From NCBI RefSeq assembly GCF_001316435.1, contig NZ_JXLL01000013.1:1-51182 (forward strand): DNA of 51,182 bases, in the 5' to 3' direction. This DNA is from Caloranaerobacter sp. TR13 (GTDB lineage Bacteria > Bacillota > Clostridia > Tissierellales > Thermohalobacteraceae). Both the position numbers and the translations under genes were made by a program. The notes beneath the pieces were generated by a model. That model made no database searches. It worked only from the letters and a program-made list of their open reading frames with translations, and was not told the DNA's origin. This document shows, in pieces, positions 34,675 through 43,026 of the stretch; positions within the stretch are counted from its first letter, which is position 1, and the number at the start of each line of letters is the position of its first letter.

Positions 34675-34974
34675 ATGGTAAATTCGTTGACAAATGTAAT
34701 TCTTAACAATATTTTAGAAAAATCAGGTAATAAAAATAAAGCTAATTTAAAGGCATACAGTAGTACTTCTCATAATCTTAACAAGAGAGAGGAGCAGATA
34801 CTTTTAGAAATATTTCATAAGAAGAACAATACTCAAAATAGATCTGGAGTAGTGAATAAAATAACATTAGAAGATTTAACGAGAAAAACTCATAAAAAAG
34901 AAAGCAGTATTATAAATAGAAAAAGTACCATTACAACTTTAGAGGAATTATCATTAAAACTAAAACAAAAGTAG
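34675..34974 (+). CDS. Unassigned 99-residue protein encoded between shell genes
   Basis: I do not recognise a family. The N-terminus (NSLTNVILNNILEKS, ~3-17) can form an amphipathic helix and is followed by a hydrophilic Asn/Ser/Lys-rich linker, a second helical stretch (NKREEQILLEIFHKK, ~35-49) and a Thr/Lys-rich tail. An amphipathic terminal helix plus flexible linker is the usual look of BMC encapsulation peptides, so it may be a shell adaptor or assembly protein. GGTGGTGAG precedes ATG 34675 and it lies 13 bases after shell protein 1, so it is likely to be expressed. The base composition is like its neighbours. Confidence 0.6.
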   Translation: MVNSLTNVILNNILEKSGNKNKANLKAYSSTSHNLNKREEQILLEIFHKKNNTQNRSGVVNKITLEDLTRKTHKKESSIINRKSTITTLEELSLKLKQK

Positions 34975-35031
34975 AGAGAAAAAAGAAAATGGTAATTCTA
35001 GTAAAGAGCCAAAAGAAAGTGAGGTGTAGTT

Positions 35032-35397
35032 TTGAAAAAAGCATTAGGTTTAATAGAAACGGTTGGTTTAACAACAGCGATAACTGCATTAGATGCGGCA
35101 AGTAAGGCGGCTGATGTTACATTGGTAGGATATGAGAAAGTAATTGGTGCTGGTAAGGCCGTTAGTGTGACTATACAAATAGCAGGTGAGGTTGCAGCTG
35201 TGAAGGCTAGTGTTGAAGCAGGAGTATCAGCAGCTAATAGAGTTGGTACTGTGTTATCATATCATGTAATACCAAGACCTCATGAAGAGGTAGATAAACT
35301 AATAGAAAAATTCAAGAAAAACTTTGAGAAAGATAAAAAATCTAACAAAATCAAGGATAAATCAAAAAATAAGAAAAAAGAAAAAGAAAATAAATAA
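35032..35397 (+). CDS. BMC-H shell protein 2 with lysine-rich C-terminal extension
   Basis: This is a 121-residue protein. Residues 1-90 are a BMC domain ([21 protein letters not shown] ... [17 protein letters not shown]). The pore loop is longer and different from the other two copies: [11 protein letters not shown], placing a Lys near the pore. Residues ~93-121 are almost entirely Lys, Asn, Glu and Asp ([20 protein letters not shown]), an unusual flexible cationic tail, likely on the concave or outer face. TTG 35032 has GAGGTG upstream. The stop lies 13 bases before the next shell gene. Confidence 0.92.
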   Translation: MKKALGLIETVGLTTAITALDAASKAADVTLVGYEKVIGAGKAVSVTIQIAGEVAAVKASVEAGVSAANRVGTVLSYHVIPRPHEEVDKLIEKFKKNFEKDKKSNKIKDKSKNKKKEKENK

Positions 35398-35410
35398 AGG
35401 AGGAGTTTAT

Positions 35411-35686
35411 ATGAGTCAAGCTTTAGGTATGGTTGAAACTAAAGGTTTAGTGGGAGCTATTGAAGCTGCTGATGCTATGGTTAAAGCAGCAAATGTTACA
35501 TTAGTAGGTTATGAAAAAATTGGTTATGGATTAGTTACTGTAATGGTAAGAGGAGACGTAGGTGCTGTTAAGGCTGCAACAGATGCTGGTGCTGAGGCAG
35601 CAAGAGCAGTTGGAGAGTTGCATTCAGTTCATGTAATACCAAGACCTCATTCTGAAGTTGAGAGAGTATTATTAAAAAATGAATAG
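35411..35686 (+). CDS. BMC-H shell protein 3
   Basis: This 91-residue BMC domain ([40 protein letters not shown]) has pore loop KIGYGLVTV, so Tyr replaces the central residue. It is the most canonical of the three shell hexamers, close to PduA/EutM-type sequences, and probably the major facet protein. ATG 35411 follows AAAGGAGGAG. The frame is open upstream into the tail of the previous gene, but that is not a plausible start. Confidence 0.95.
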   Translation: MSQALGMVETKGLVGAIEAADAMVKAANVTLVGYEKIGYGLVTVMVRGDVGAVKAATDAGAEAARAVGELHSVHVIPRPHSEVERVLLKNE

Positions 35687-35702
35687 TTTTCATCCCATTT
35701 TA

Positions 35703-35793
35703 GCTACCATACTCTCCTAATGAGTCATAATTATTTTTTTAGTTAGAAACAATAAGCTAATCAATAGCCTGATAATAATTATGTTATGGTAGC
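35703..35793 (+). promoter_or_regulatory. Long nested hairpin between shell protein 3 and the following gene
   Basis: Outer arms GCTACCATA (35703-35711) and TATGGTAGC (35785-35793) and inner arms CATAATTATT (35726-35735) and AATAATTATG (35774-35783) are both perfect complements, with a 14-base bulge on the left side. No terminal T-run follows. It could lower expression of genes after the abundant shell proteins or mark an mRNA-processing site. Confidence 0.55.
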
Positions 35794-35819
35794 AGTGATA
35801 GATAATAAGGGGTGCTGAA

Positions 35820-36623
35820 ATGGATAAATATGAATTTACAAAAAGTGTAATAAATGAGCTTTTTAAAAAAACAAGTAACATATATGAAGATAGAAAGGAT
35901 GAAACTGAAAAAAATTTTATAGAGACTAATTCTGTTCATTTGGCTCTAGTATTTACTGGGACTAACATAGGTCTTAATGATTATGTTGATAAGTTAATCA
36001 AATTAAAAAGATATGGATTTACTTACGATGTAGTTTTATCAGAAGTAGCTGAAGAGATTATTGGAATGGATGTTTTAAAGTCACGATTGGGTCCGAAAAA
36101 AATATTTAATAATGTTACGATAGCAAACTTAGATGTTTTTTACAAATTTGACGGTGTAATAGTACCTATGATGACTCAAAATACTTTAACGAAGCTTGTA
36201 ATGGGTTTGCAGGATGATTTTATTACAAGCCTTATATGGCATATGCTTTGGTTTGGCAAACCCGTTTTTATTGATTTTACAAATTGTAGAACTAAAATGG
36301 GATCAAAAGCAAAAAATCCTTTCTTAAACGAAATGATAGAAAATTATTTATCTAAGCTAATTAAAATGGGCGTTACTGAAGTATACAAAAATGATTTTAT
36401 AGTAAGGCTTCTTGACAAATTTAAGTCATATAAAGCCTTCGAAATTCAGACTAATGAAGATATAACTGATGATATGAATTTTTTTGAAGGTGTTATAACT
36501 GAAAAGGATGTTATTAATATTGCTAAAAAAGAAAAGGAAATTGTCGTATCTGCTAGAACTATTATTACCCCGCTTGCTAAAGACACAGCAAAAGAATTGG
36601 GATTAAAGATTAGAAAGAAATAA
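35820..36623 (+). CDS. BMC-associated protein of uncertain function (267 aa, possible flavoprotein-fold)
   Basis: I cannot name this with confidence. The N-terminal helix (EFTKSVINELFKKTSN) and the acidic linker to residue ~35 look like an encapsulation-type tail. Residues ~38-215 look like an alpha/beta Rossmann-type flavoprotein domain: HLALVFTGTNIGLNDYVDKL, a GFTYDVVLSEVAEEIIGMD strand-helix, FDGVIVPMMTQNTLTKLVMGL and WHMLWFGKPVFIDFTNCR, resembling phosphopantothenoylcysteine-decarboxylase-like flavoproteins. The C-terminus (ITEKDVINIA ... ARTIITPLAKDTAKELGL) resembles tails seen in other BMC accessory proteins. It sits between the hexamer and vertex shell genes, so a core or assembly role is likely. 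Confidence 0.6.
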   Translation: MDKYEFTKSVINELFKKTSNIYEDRKDETEKNFIETNSVHLALVFTGTNIGLNDYVDKLIKLKRYGFTYDVVLSEVAEEIIGMDVLKSRLGPKKIFNNVTIANLDVFYKFDGVIVPMMTQNTLTKLVMGLQDDFITSLIWHMLWFGKPVFIDFTNCRTKMGSKAKNPFLNEMIENYLSKLIKMGVTEVYKNDFIVRLLDKFKSYKAFEIQTNEDITDDMNFFEGVITEKDVINIAKKEKEIVVSARTIITPLAKDTAKELGLKIRKK

Positions 36624-36639
36624 CCAAAGGAGAGGTACA

Positions 36640-36924
36640 ATGCAAATTGGAAGAGTAATTGGTACTGTAGTTGCTACGAGGAAAGATGAAAGGCTAACAG
36701 GTTGCAAGTTAATGGTAACTCAGCCATTAAATCTTGATTTTAAGCCTTCTGGAAATCCATTAATCACTGTCGATACTGTAGGTGCTGGCATTGGTGAGAT
36801 AGTAATCTATTCAAGAGGTGCTGCTGCAAGATTAGCTGCTGATAGGTTACAAGCGCCCATAGATGCTGCTATAGTTGGGATTGTCGATAACGTTGATGTA
36901 TATAGGGAATATATGAACGACTAG
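36640..36924 (+). CDS. BMC-P vertex shell protein (EutN/CcmL family)
   Basis: This 94-residue pentamer-forming shell protein has IGRVIGTVVATRKDERLTG at the start, LMVTQPL, then VDTVGAGIGEIVIYSRGAAAR, the conserved GAG(x)GE-V motif, and ends AAIVGIVDNVDVY. These cap the twelve corners of a microcompartment. Its presence with hexamers shows that a closed shell can be made. AAAGGAGAGG precedes ATG 36640; 16 bases separate it from the preceding gene. Confidence 0.95.
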   Translation: MQIGRVIGTVVATRKDERLTGCKLMVTQPLNLDFKPSGNPLITVDTVGAGIGEIVIYSRGAAARLAADRLQAPIDAAIVGIVDNVDVYREYMND

Positions 36925-36942
36925 GAGAGGGGGAGGGCTAGG

Positions 36943-38754
36943 TTGGATGCATTAACAATTAAACAGGCAATGGAGTATAGGCAATTAATAGATGCTTTGA
37001 TGTCTGATAAGGAATTTGCTGATATTATTTTATACAGGGGAAACGTTATCAATGTATTAACAAGAGAAATTTATACTGCTGATATAGCTATTAAAGGTAA
37101 ATATATTCTAATGGTAGGCGATGCTGATAAATTAATCGGACCTGACACTTTAGTTATTGATGTTCAGGGGAAATATTTATCCCCTGGTTTTATAGATTCC
37201 CATATGCATTTTGAAAGCAGTATGCTTACAATAACAGAGTTTTCTAGATTATCTATACCTTCTGGTACTACTACTTTAGTTGCCGATCCTCATGAGATAG
37301 GTAATGCATTAGGGCCTATAGGCATAAGGGCTATGGCTGAAGAAGCTAGTTTAGTGCCTAATCATGTACATCTAGTTGTACCAGCATTGACTCCGGACTG
37401 CCCAGGATTAGAGACTGCCGGATATGATATTACATCAAAAGATATGGAAGAGATTTTGGGGTATCCGAATGTAATAGGCATAGGAGAATTGCAAGGTTTT
37501 AGTAATGCTAGACATGTATATAGGAATACCCCTGAAGTTATAACGGATTTGCTAGCATCAACTATATATGCTAAAAATATTGGGAAAATAGTAGATGGTA
37601 ATGCTCCTGAGTTATTTGGCAGAGAATTAGCTGCCCACATTATTTCTACAGGGAGCAAGTGTTCATGCCATGAGACGACTACTAAAGAAGAATGTGTAGA
37701 GAAGTTAAGACAAGGTGTATATGTGTTTATGAGAGAAGGGTCTACTCAGAAAAATATGGCTGAGTGTATACGTGCAGTTACTGAAGATAGACTTGATTCA
37801 AGAAGATGTATTCTAGCTACAGATGATATGGTTGCTGAAGATTTAGAAAAGCTGGGTCATATGAATGAAATTGTTAGGAGAACAATAAAGGAAGGTGTTG
37901 ACCCGGTTGAAGCTATACAAATGGTAACTATTAATCCAGCAACTTATTTTGGATTAGAAGATAGAGGAGTTTTAGCACCGGGAAAACTTGCTGACATTGC
38001 TATAATCGGAGATTTGGAAGAAATGAAGGTAGATGGAGTATTTATTAAAGGTAAATTGGTAGCATCATATGGTCAGTTATTAATAGATATACCTAAATAT
38101 ACATATCCAGATAGCGTTAAAAGATCTGTAAAATGCAATTTAATAAATGATGCAGATTTAGAAATTGAGGCATCTGGAAACAAAGTTAAAGTAAGATGCA
38201 TAGAGCTAATACCTGACCAAAACTTAACAGGAAGCTTAGAAGAAGAGTTAAAAGTACAAAATGGAAAAGTTATGCCTGATATTAATAAAGATATTTTAAT
38301 AATGGCATGTATAGAGAGATATGGAAGAAATGGAAACATAGGAAAGACTTTTGTTAAAGGCTTTGGATTAAAACAGGGTGCTTTTGCTGAGAGTATAGCA
38401 CATGATACCCATAATATTTTAGTTGTAGGTACTAATATAAAAGATATGGTTTTAGCAGTTAATAGAGTTGTAGAAATGGGTGGTGGAATTGCTGTAGCAA
38501 ATAGGGGAAGAATTTTAGAAGAGTTAAGACTACCTGTTGGTGGGTTGATAACTGACGAATTAACAGGACATGAAGTAAGTCAAAAAATATCTCAACTAGA
38601 AAGAGTAGTAAAAGATCAGTTAGGATGTGAAGTACATGCACCATTTATGCATTTATCGTTTTTATCATTATCAACTAGCCCTAAATGGAAAATAACAGAT
38701 AGAGGACTTTTAGATGTTAACAACTTCAAAATCCTACCAACGGTATTAGAATAG
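36943..38754 (+). CDS. Adenine deaminase-like amidohydrolase (BMC-linked paralogue)
   Basis: This 603-residue enzyme has the adenine deaminase architecture: PGFIDSHMHFESSMLTITEF (HxH ~86-88), SGTTTLVADPHEIGNALGP, CSCHETTTKEE, ILATDDMVAEDL (metal Asp ~292) and the C-terminal IAHDTHNILVVGTN. It differs from the second copy at 45291 in an N-terminal ~20-residue helical extension and in the substrate-side segment HLVVPALTPDCPGLETAG, where ordinary AdeC has a shorter loop. It may deaminate adenine to hypoxanthine or have moved to 4-aminoimidazole, the next intermediate in the proposed pathway. TTG 36943 follows GGGAGGG. Confidence 0.85.
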   Translation: MDALTIKQAMEYRQLIDALMSDKEFADIILYRGNVINVLTREIYTADIAIKGKYILMVGDADKLIGPDTLVIDVQGKYLSPGFIDSHMHFESSMLTITEFSRLSIPSGTTTLVADPHEIGNALGPIGIRAMAEEASLVPNHVHLVVPALTPDCPGLETAGYDITSKDMEEILGYPNVIGIGELQGFSNARHVYRNTPEVITDLLASTIYAKNIGKIVDGNAPELFGRELAAHIISTGSKCSCHETTTKEECVEKLRQGVYVFMREGSTQKNMAECIRAVTEDRLDSRRCILATDDMVAEDLEKLGHMNEIVRRTIKEGVDPVEAIQMVTINPATYFGLEDRGVLAPGKLADIAIIGDLEEMKVDGVFIKGKLVASYGQLLIDIPKYTYPDSVKRSVKCNLINDADLEIEASGNKVKVRCIELIPDQNLTGSLEEELKVQNGKVMPDINKDILIMACIERYGRNGNIGKTFVKGFGLKQGAFAESIAHDTHNILVVGTNIKDMVLAVNRVVEMGGGIAVANRGRILEELRLPVGGLITDELTGHEVSQKISQLERVVKDQLGCEVHAPFMHLSFLSLSTSPKWKITDRGLLDVNNFKILPTVLE

Positions 38755-38836
38755 ATGTTAATGGTAAGGGGGTGAGATTGAGATATAACGAAATAATTTG
38801 TAATCAAAAGTGTTAATACAAAAAGGGGGAGTAGTA

Positions 38837-40156
38837 TTGAGTACTAATTTACAAGCTGAAAAAGGCTTCTTAGAGAGAACTTTTAAACTTAAGGAACACA
38901 ACACTAATGTAAAAACTGAAATTATTGCAGGTATCACTACATTTATGACTATGGCTTATATACTTGTAGTTAATCCACTTATTTTAAGTGATGCAGGGAT
39001 GGACAAAGGTGCTGTATTTACGGCGACAGTTTTATCATCATTTATAGCAATTATGGTAATGGCATTATATGCTAATTATCCATTTGCTTTAGCTCCAGGT
39101 ATGGGACTTAATGCCTTCTTCGCTTATACCGTTGTTTTAACAATGGGATATTCATGGCAATTTGCATTAACAGCTGTATTATTAGAAGGTATTATTTTCA
39201 TAATACTTACTCTATTTGAAATAAGAGAAGCGATACTTAACTGTATACCACTAAATATAAAGCATGCTGTTAGTGTTGGTATTGGTTTATTTATTGCTTT
39301 TATAGGATTGGTTAACTCAGGAATCGTTGTAAATAGCGATGCAACTTTAGTAACTTTAGGCAGTATTAAAAACCCAACTGTTATTCTAGCCTTAATAGGT
39401 TTAGTTATATCAGGTGTATTGCTAGCTAAAGGCATAAAAGGAGCGCTATTAATAGGAATTTTGGTTACTACAATAATAGGAATTCCATTAGGAGTAACTC
39501 CTATGCCTCAGTCTATAATTAGTGCACCTCCTTCATTAAAACCAATAGCATTTAAGTTTGCCTTTGATAAGGTGTTTACTTTAGACATGTTAATTGTTTT
39601 ATTTACTTTCTTATTTGTAGATATGTTTGATACAATAGGAACTTTAGTTGGGGTAGCATCTAAAGCGGATATGTTAGAGAAAGATGGTACATTACCTAAA
39701 GCGAAGCAAGCTTTATTTGCAGATGCTGTTGGAACTACAGTAGGAGCATGTTTAGGTACAAGTACTGTAACTACTTATGTAGAAAGTGCTTCAGGTGTAG
39801 CAGAAGGAGGTAGAACAGGTCTAACTGCACTAACTACTGGTGTATTATTCTTATTATCATTGTTATTTGCTCCATTATTTACTATTGTTCCTGCTGCAGC
39901 TACAGCTCCAGCTTTAATAATAGTTGGTCTATTTATGATGTCCCCTATAATGAAGGTTGACTTAAACGACTTTACAGAAGCTATACCAGCATTTTTAACA
40001 ATTATAATGATGCCATTAACTTATAGTATTGCTGAAGGTCTAGTATTTGGTATTTTATCATATGCTGTATTGAAGTTACTAACTGGTAGGGGCAAGGAAG
40101 TATCACCTCTTATGTATATATTAGCAGTATTATTTGTGTTAAAATTGTTAGTATAA
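38837..40156 (+). CDS. Purine permease (NCS2 / AzgA-type, guanine-hypoxanthine-adenine family)
   Basis: This integral membrane protein of about 439 residues has 12 or more hydrophobic segments. Its N-terminus, FKLKEHNTNVKTEIIAGITTFMTMAYILVVNP, is typical of AzgA-like transporters, with APGMGLNAFFAYTVV (TM3), FLFVDMFDTIGTLVGVA (~TM8) and LGTSTVTTYVESASGVAEGGRTGLTA (~TM9-10), which carry substrate-binding Asp, Glu and Thr. It imports purine bases by proton symport. TTG 38837 has AAAGGGGGAG five bases upstream; an upstream GTG at 38810 lacks one. A strong hairpin follows the gene. Confidence 0.9.
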   Translation: MSTNLQAEKGFLERTFKLKEHNTNVKTEIIAGITTFMTMAYILVVNPLILSDAGMDKGAVFTATVLSSFIAIMVMALYANYPFALAPGMGLNAFFAYTVVLTMGYSWQFALTAVLLEGIIFIILTLFEIREAILNCIPLNIKHAVSVGIGLFIAFIGLVNSGIVVNSDATLVTLGSIKNPTVILALIGLVISGVLLAKGIKGALLIGILVTTIIGIPLGVTPMPQSIISAPPSLKPIAFKFAFDKVFTLDMLIVLFTFLFVDMFDTIGTLVGVASKADMLEKDGTLPKAKQALFADAVGTTVGACLGTSTVTTYVESASGVAEGGRTGLTALTTGVLFLLSLLFAPLFTIVPAAATAPALIIVGLFMMSPIMKVDLNDFTEAIPAFLTIIMMPLTYSIAEGLVFGILSYAVLKLLTGRGKEVSPLMYILAVLFVLKLLV

Positions 40157-40158
40157 CG

Positions 40159-40186
40159 TTTTGCTCCCACTTTTGTGGGAGCAAAA
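40159..40186 (+). terminator. Strong hairpin after the purine permease
   Basis: TTTTGCTCCCAC (40159-40170) pairs perfectly over 12 bp with GTGGGAGCAAAA (40175-40186), loop TTTT. A weak T-rich tail (TTATTTTTT) begins 8 bases later. Likely a partial terminator. Confidence 0.7.
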
Positions 40187-40222
40187 CTAAAATTATTTTT
40201 TAAATGTATGAGGGGGAAAAAC

Positions 40223-41560
40223 ATGAAAAGATTGCTAATCAAAAATGGAATCATTGTAACTATGAATAAAGAAAGAGAAATATTAAAAGGGGATATTTTA
40301 GTAGAAGGTAATAAAATCATTAAAATATCTCATAAAATAGATGCAGAAGCAGCTCAAATAATAGATGCAGAAGGTAAAGTTGTAATTCCAGGGCTTATAC
40401 AGACTCACATACACTTAACACAAGCTTTATTTAGAGGGCAAGCTGATGATTTGGAGCTATTAGATTGGTTAAAAAAGAAAGTTTGGCCATTAGAAGCTTC
40501 TCATACTGAAGAATCTAATTATATATCTGCTAAATTAGGTATAGCAGAATTAATAAAAGGTGGTACTACTGCTATTATTGATATGGAAACAGTAAATCAT
40601 ACTGATGCAGCTATTACTGCTATTTATGAGAGTGGTTTTAGAGCTACTACAGGTAAATGCATGATGGATTATGGTGAAGGTGTTCCTGATGCTTTAATGG
40701 AAAATACAGATGAATCTATTAAAGAAAGTGTTAGTCTATTAAAAAAATGGCATGGAAAAGGGAATGGAAGAATCCAATATGCATTTGCTCCAAGATTTGT
40801 AGTATCTTGTAGTGAAGAATTACTTGTTAAAGTAAGGGACTTAGCAAAAGAATTTGATGTTATGGTACATACACATGCATCTGAGAATAGGGGAGAAATT
40901 GAATTAGTAGAAAAAGATAGGGGAATGAGAAATATAATTTATTTAGACAAGATAGGGTTGACTGGAGAAAAGTTAATACTAGCTCATTGCATTTGGTTAA
41001 ATGATGAGGAAATGAGAATTTTAGCCGAGACTGGTACAAAAATTTCTCATTGTCCAAACTCAAATTTAAAATTAGCTTCAGGAATTGCAAAAATACCTGA
41101 ATTATTGGAAAAGGGAGCAAATGTTTCATTAGGTGCCGATGGTGCACCTTGCAATAATAATTTAGACATGTTTGAAGAAATGAGAACAACAGCTTTGATA
41201 CATAAGGCAAGATTATTAAATCCAACTGTAATGCCTGCGCAAAAGGTATTTGAACTTGCTACGATAGGTGGAGCTAAGGCTATGTGTATGGAAGATAAGC
41301 TAGGCAGCTTAGAGGAAGGTAAGATAGCTGATATTGTTATTGTAGATTTAGATAATATACACAACTATCCGACTGAGAATGTAGATATTATCTCTCAATT
41401 AGTATATTCTGCTAAAGCTACAGATGTAGACACTACAATTATTGATGGAAATATAGTAATGTTAAACAGAAAACTATTAACAATTAACGAAAAATCTTTA
41501 AAAAATGATGTTAATAGAATGATTAAAAAGCAAATAGATTTAGCTGGAATAGAAAATTAA
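40223..41560 (+). CDS. Amidohydrolase / purine- or imidazolone-type deaminase (SsnA/TrzA/HutI superfamily)
   Basis: This 445-residue metal amidohydrolase begins MKRLLIKNGIIVTMNKEREI. It has LIQTHIHLTQALFRGQADDLEL (HxH ~66-68), GGTTAIIDMETV, HTHASENRGEIE (~212), AHCIWL (~246) and SLGADGAPCNNNLDMFEE (metal Asp ~304). These fit the mononuclear deaminase branch that includes guanine and 8-oxoguanine deaminases, SAH deaminase and imidazolonepropionase. Between a purine permease and a Mo hydroxylase it may deaminate guanine or an aminoimidazole, or hydrolyse 4-imidazolone. The exact substrate cannot be assigned. ATG 40223 follows GAGGGGG. Confidence 0.82.
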   Translation: MKRLLIKNGIIVTMNKEREILKGDILVEGNKIIKISHKIDAEAAQIIDAEGKVVIPGLIQTHIHLTQALFRGQADDLELLDWLKKKVWPLEASHTEESNYISAKLGIAELIKGGTTAIIDMETVNHTDAAITAIYESGFRATTGKCMMDYGEGVPDALMENTDESIKESVSLLKKWHGKGNGRIQYAFAPRFVVSCSEELLVKVRDLAKEFDVMVHTHASENRGEIELVEKDRGMRNIIYLDKIGLTGEKLILAHCIWLNDEEMRILAETGTKISHCPNSNLKLASGIAKIPELLEKGANVSLGADGAPCNNNLDMFEEMRTTALIHKARLLNPTVMPAQKVFELATIGGAKAMCMEDKLGSLEEGKIADIVIVDLDNIHNYPTENVDIISQLVYSAKATDVDTTIIDGNIVMLNRKLLTINEKSLKNDVNRMIKKQIDLAGIEN

Positions 41561-41562
41561 GA

Positions 41563-41584
41563 GGGAAGTTAAGCTTCCCCTTTT
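41563..41584 (+). terminator. Short hairpin terminator after the amidohydrolase
   Basis: GGGAAG (41563-41568) and CTTCCC (41574-41579) form a 6-bp stem with a 5-base loop, then CTTTT. A modest terminator or attenuator before the Mo hydroxylase genes. Confidence 0.6.
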
Positions 41585-41604
41585 ACATATAAAGGAGGAT
41601 TGTT

Positions 41605-42486
41605 ATGGGGGTAAATGAGGTTTATAAATGCAGAACTGTTGATGAAGTATTAAAACTTTTAGATAAATACGGAGATAAATGTAAACTAATAGCTGGAGGA
41701 ACGGATTTGATAATACAATTAAGGCACAGAGATCCAGATTACAATGTATTAATAGATATATCTACTATAGAAGAATTATCTTTTATAAGAGAAAATGGTG
41801 AGTATATTGAAATCGGTTCGGTTGCAACTTTTGATGAATTAGTTAAATATATTAAGAGTCCAAAGTTAGAGGGTTTAAGAAAAGCGGCTAATTTTGTTGG
41901 TTCACCACAAATAAGAAATAGAGGAACTGTTGGTGGTAATATTTGTAATGGTTCTCCAGCTGCAGATACTGTACCACCACTTTTAGCATTGGATTCAATA
42001 TTGGTTATAAAAAGTATTGAAGGTACAAGGGAAATATCTTTGGAAAAAGTTTTAAAAGATAAGGGACGGGTCGCGATAAATAATAATGAGCTTCTTTATA
42101 GTATAAAATTCAAGAATCTTTTGAAAAATCAAGGATTGGGCTTTAGCAAATTAGGGTTAAGAAAAGCATTAGCGATATCTAGGATGTGTATTAGTGTATT
42201 TTTAGAAGTAGAAGATGGGATTAAGTGTAAAGATATACGAATAGCATCTGGAGCTTTAGGTAAACACGGTTTAAGAGAAAGAGAATTAGAACAGTTTATG
42301 GTAGGAAAAAGATTAGATAAAGAAATGATAATAGCTTCGACAGTGAAATTCGAACAAATTGTTAAAGAAAGATTGGCTGGTCGTTTAACTGTTGAGTTTA
42401 AAAGTGACGCAGTTAAAGGGGTTTTCAAGGAAGCTCTAAAAGAAGCAATAAATAATAGTAATCAGGGGATAGAGGACAGGGAATAG
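41605..42486 (+). CDS. Molybdenum hydroxylase (xanthine/nicotinate dehydrogenase type), FAD-binding subunit
   Basis: This 293-residue CO-dehydrogenase-medium-chain family flavoprotein carries the two FAD loops: LIAGGTDLIIQLRHRDP (~32-48) and GTVGGNICNGSPAADTVPPLLALD (~110-133). It passes electrons from the Fe-S subunit to NAD or another acceptor. AAAGGAGG precedes ATG 41605. The last residues, NQGIEDRE, are encoded by a GGGGATAGAGGACAGGG-type repeat (42464-42490) that also supplies the stop codon, so the natural C-terminus may have been replaced. The rest of the gene looks intact. Confidence 0.9.
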   Translation: MGVNEVYKCRTVDEVLKLLDKYGDKCKLIAGGTDLIIQLRHRDPDYNVLIDISTIEELSFIRENGEYIEIGSVATFDELVKYIKSPKLEGLRKAANFVGSPQIRNRGTVGGNICNGSPAADTVPPLLALDSILVIKSIEGTREISLEKVLKDKGRVAINNNELLYSIKFKNLLKNQGLGFSKLGLRKALAISRMCISVFLEVEDGIKCKDIRIASGALGKHGLRERELEQFMVGKRLDKEMIIASTVKFEQIVKERLAGRLTVEFKSDAVKGVFKEALKEAINNSNQGIEDRE

Positions 42487-42490
42487 GGAT
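42464..42490. repeat. GGGACAGGGAATA repeat overlapping the end of the FAD-subunit gene
   Basis: Same purine-rich unit as at 7642-7694 and 10337-10358. Here it lies inside the last codons of the preceding gene and provides its TAG stop (42484-42486). Confidence 0.65.
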
Positions 42491-42549
42491 TACTGAAATT
42501 ATTCTTTGAAACTAAATTTTAACAACTATCAAATAAAGAGGGGATGCTT

Positions 42550-43026
42550 ATGTTGAAATTAAATCTAAATATTAATGATAAGGATTATAGTGTTGAAATT
42601 GATGAAGATATGAGACTTATAGATGTTTTAAGAGATGTTTTAGGCCTTACTGGAACAAAGGAAGGTTGTGGTGAGGGAGAATGTGGAGCATGTACGGTAA
42701 TAATGGATGGAAAAGCTGTTAACTCATGCTTGGTAATGGCATTTCAAGCTGATGGCAGTTGTATAGTTACAATCGAAGGTTTAGGTAATGAACAAGATAT
42801 TCATCCTATACAGAAGGCTTTCTTAGATGAAGGAGCAGTGCAATGTGGATTTTGTACACCAGGTATGATTTTGTCTGCAAAGGCACTACTTGATGAAAAT
42901 CCTAATCCATCAAGGCAAGAGATTAGGGAGGCTATATCAGGTAATTTATGTAGATGTACTGGCTATAACAAGATTGTAGATGCAATTGAAAAAGCATCTG
43001 CATACTTGTTGAAGGAGGGAAAATAA
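42550..43026 (+). CDS. Molybdenum hydroxylase, [2Fe-2S] subunit
   Basis: This 158-residue subunit has a plant-type ferredoxin domain (GCGEGECGACTVIMDG, then a fourth Cys in NSCLVM) and the helical second cluster domain (VQCGFCTPGMI and GNLCRCTGYNKIVDAI). It shuttles electrons from the Mo site to FAD. I start at ATG 42550, six bases after AGAGGGG; ATG 42544 overlaps that site. The next gene begins with GTG immediately after the stop. Confidence 0.93.
   Translation: MLKLNLNINDKDYSVEIDEDMRLIDVLRDVLGLTGTKEGCGEGECGACTVIMDGKAVNSCLVMAFQADGSCIVTIEGLGNEQDIHPIQKAFLDEGAVQCGFCTPGMILSAKALLDENPNPSRQEIREAISGNLCRCTGYNKIVDAIEKASAYLLKEGK

Noticed and set aside
38755-38836. Purine riboswitch before the purine permease
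   Set aside because: The 80-base gap has none of the conserved three-way-junction core of purine riboswitches; no xanthine-binding RNA motif was seen either.
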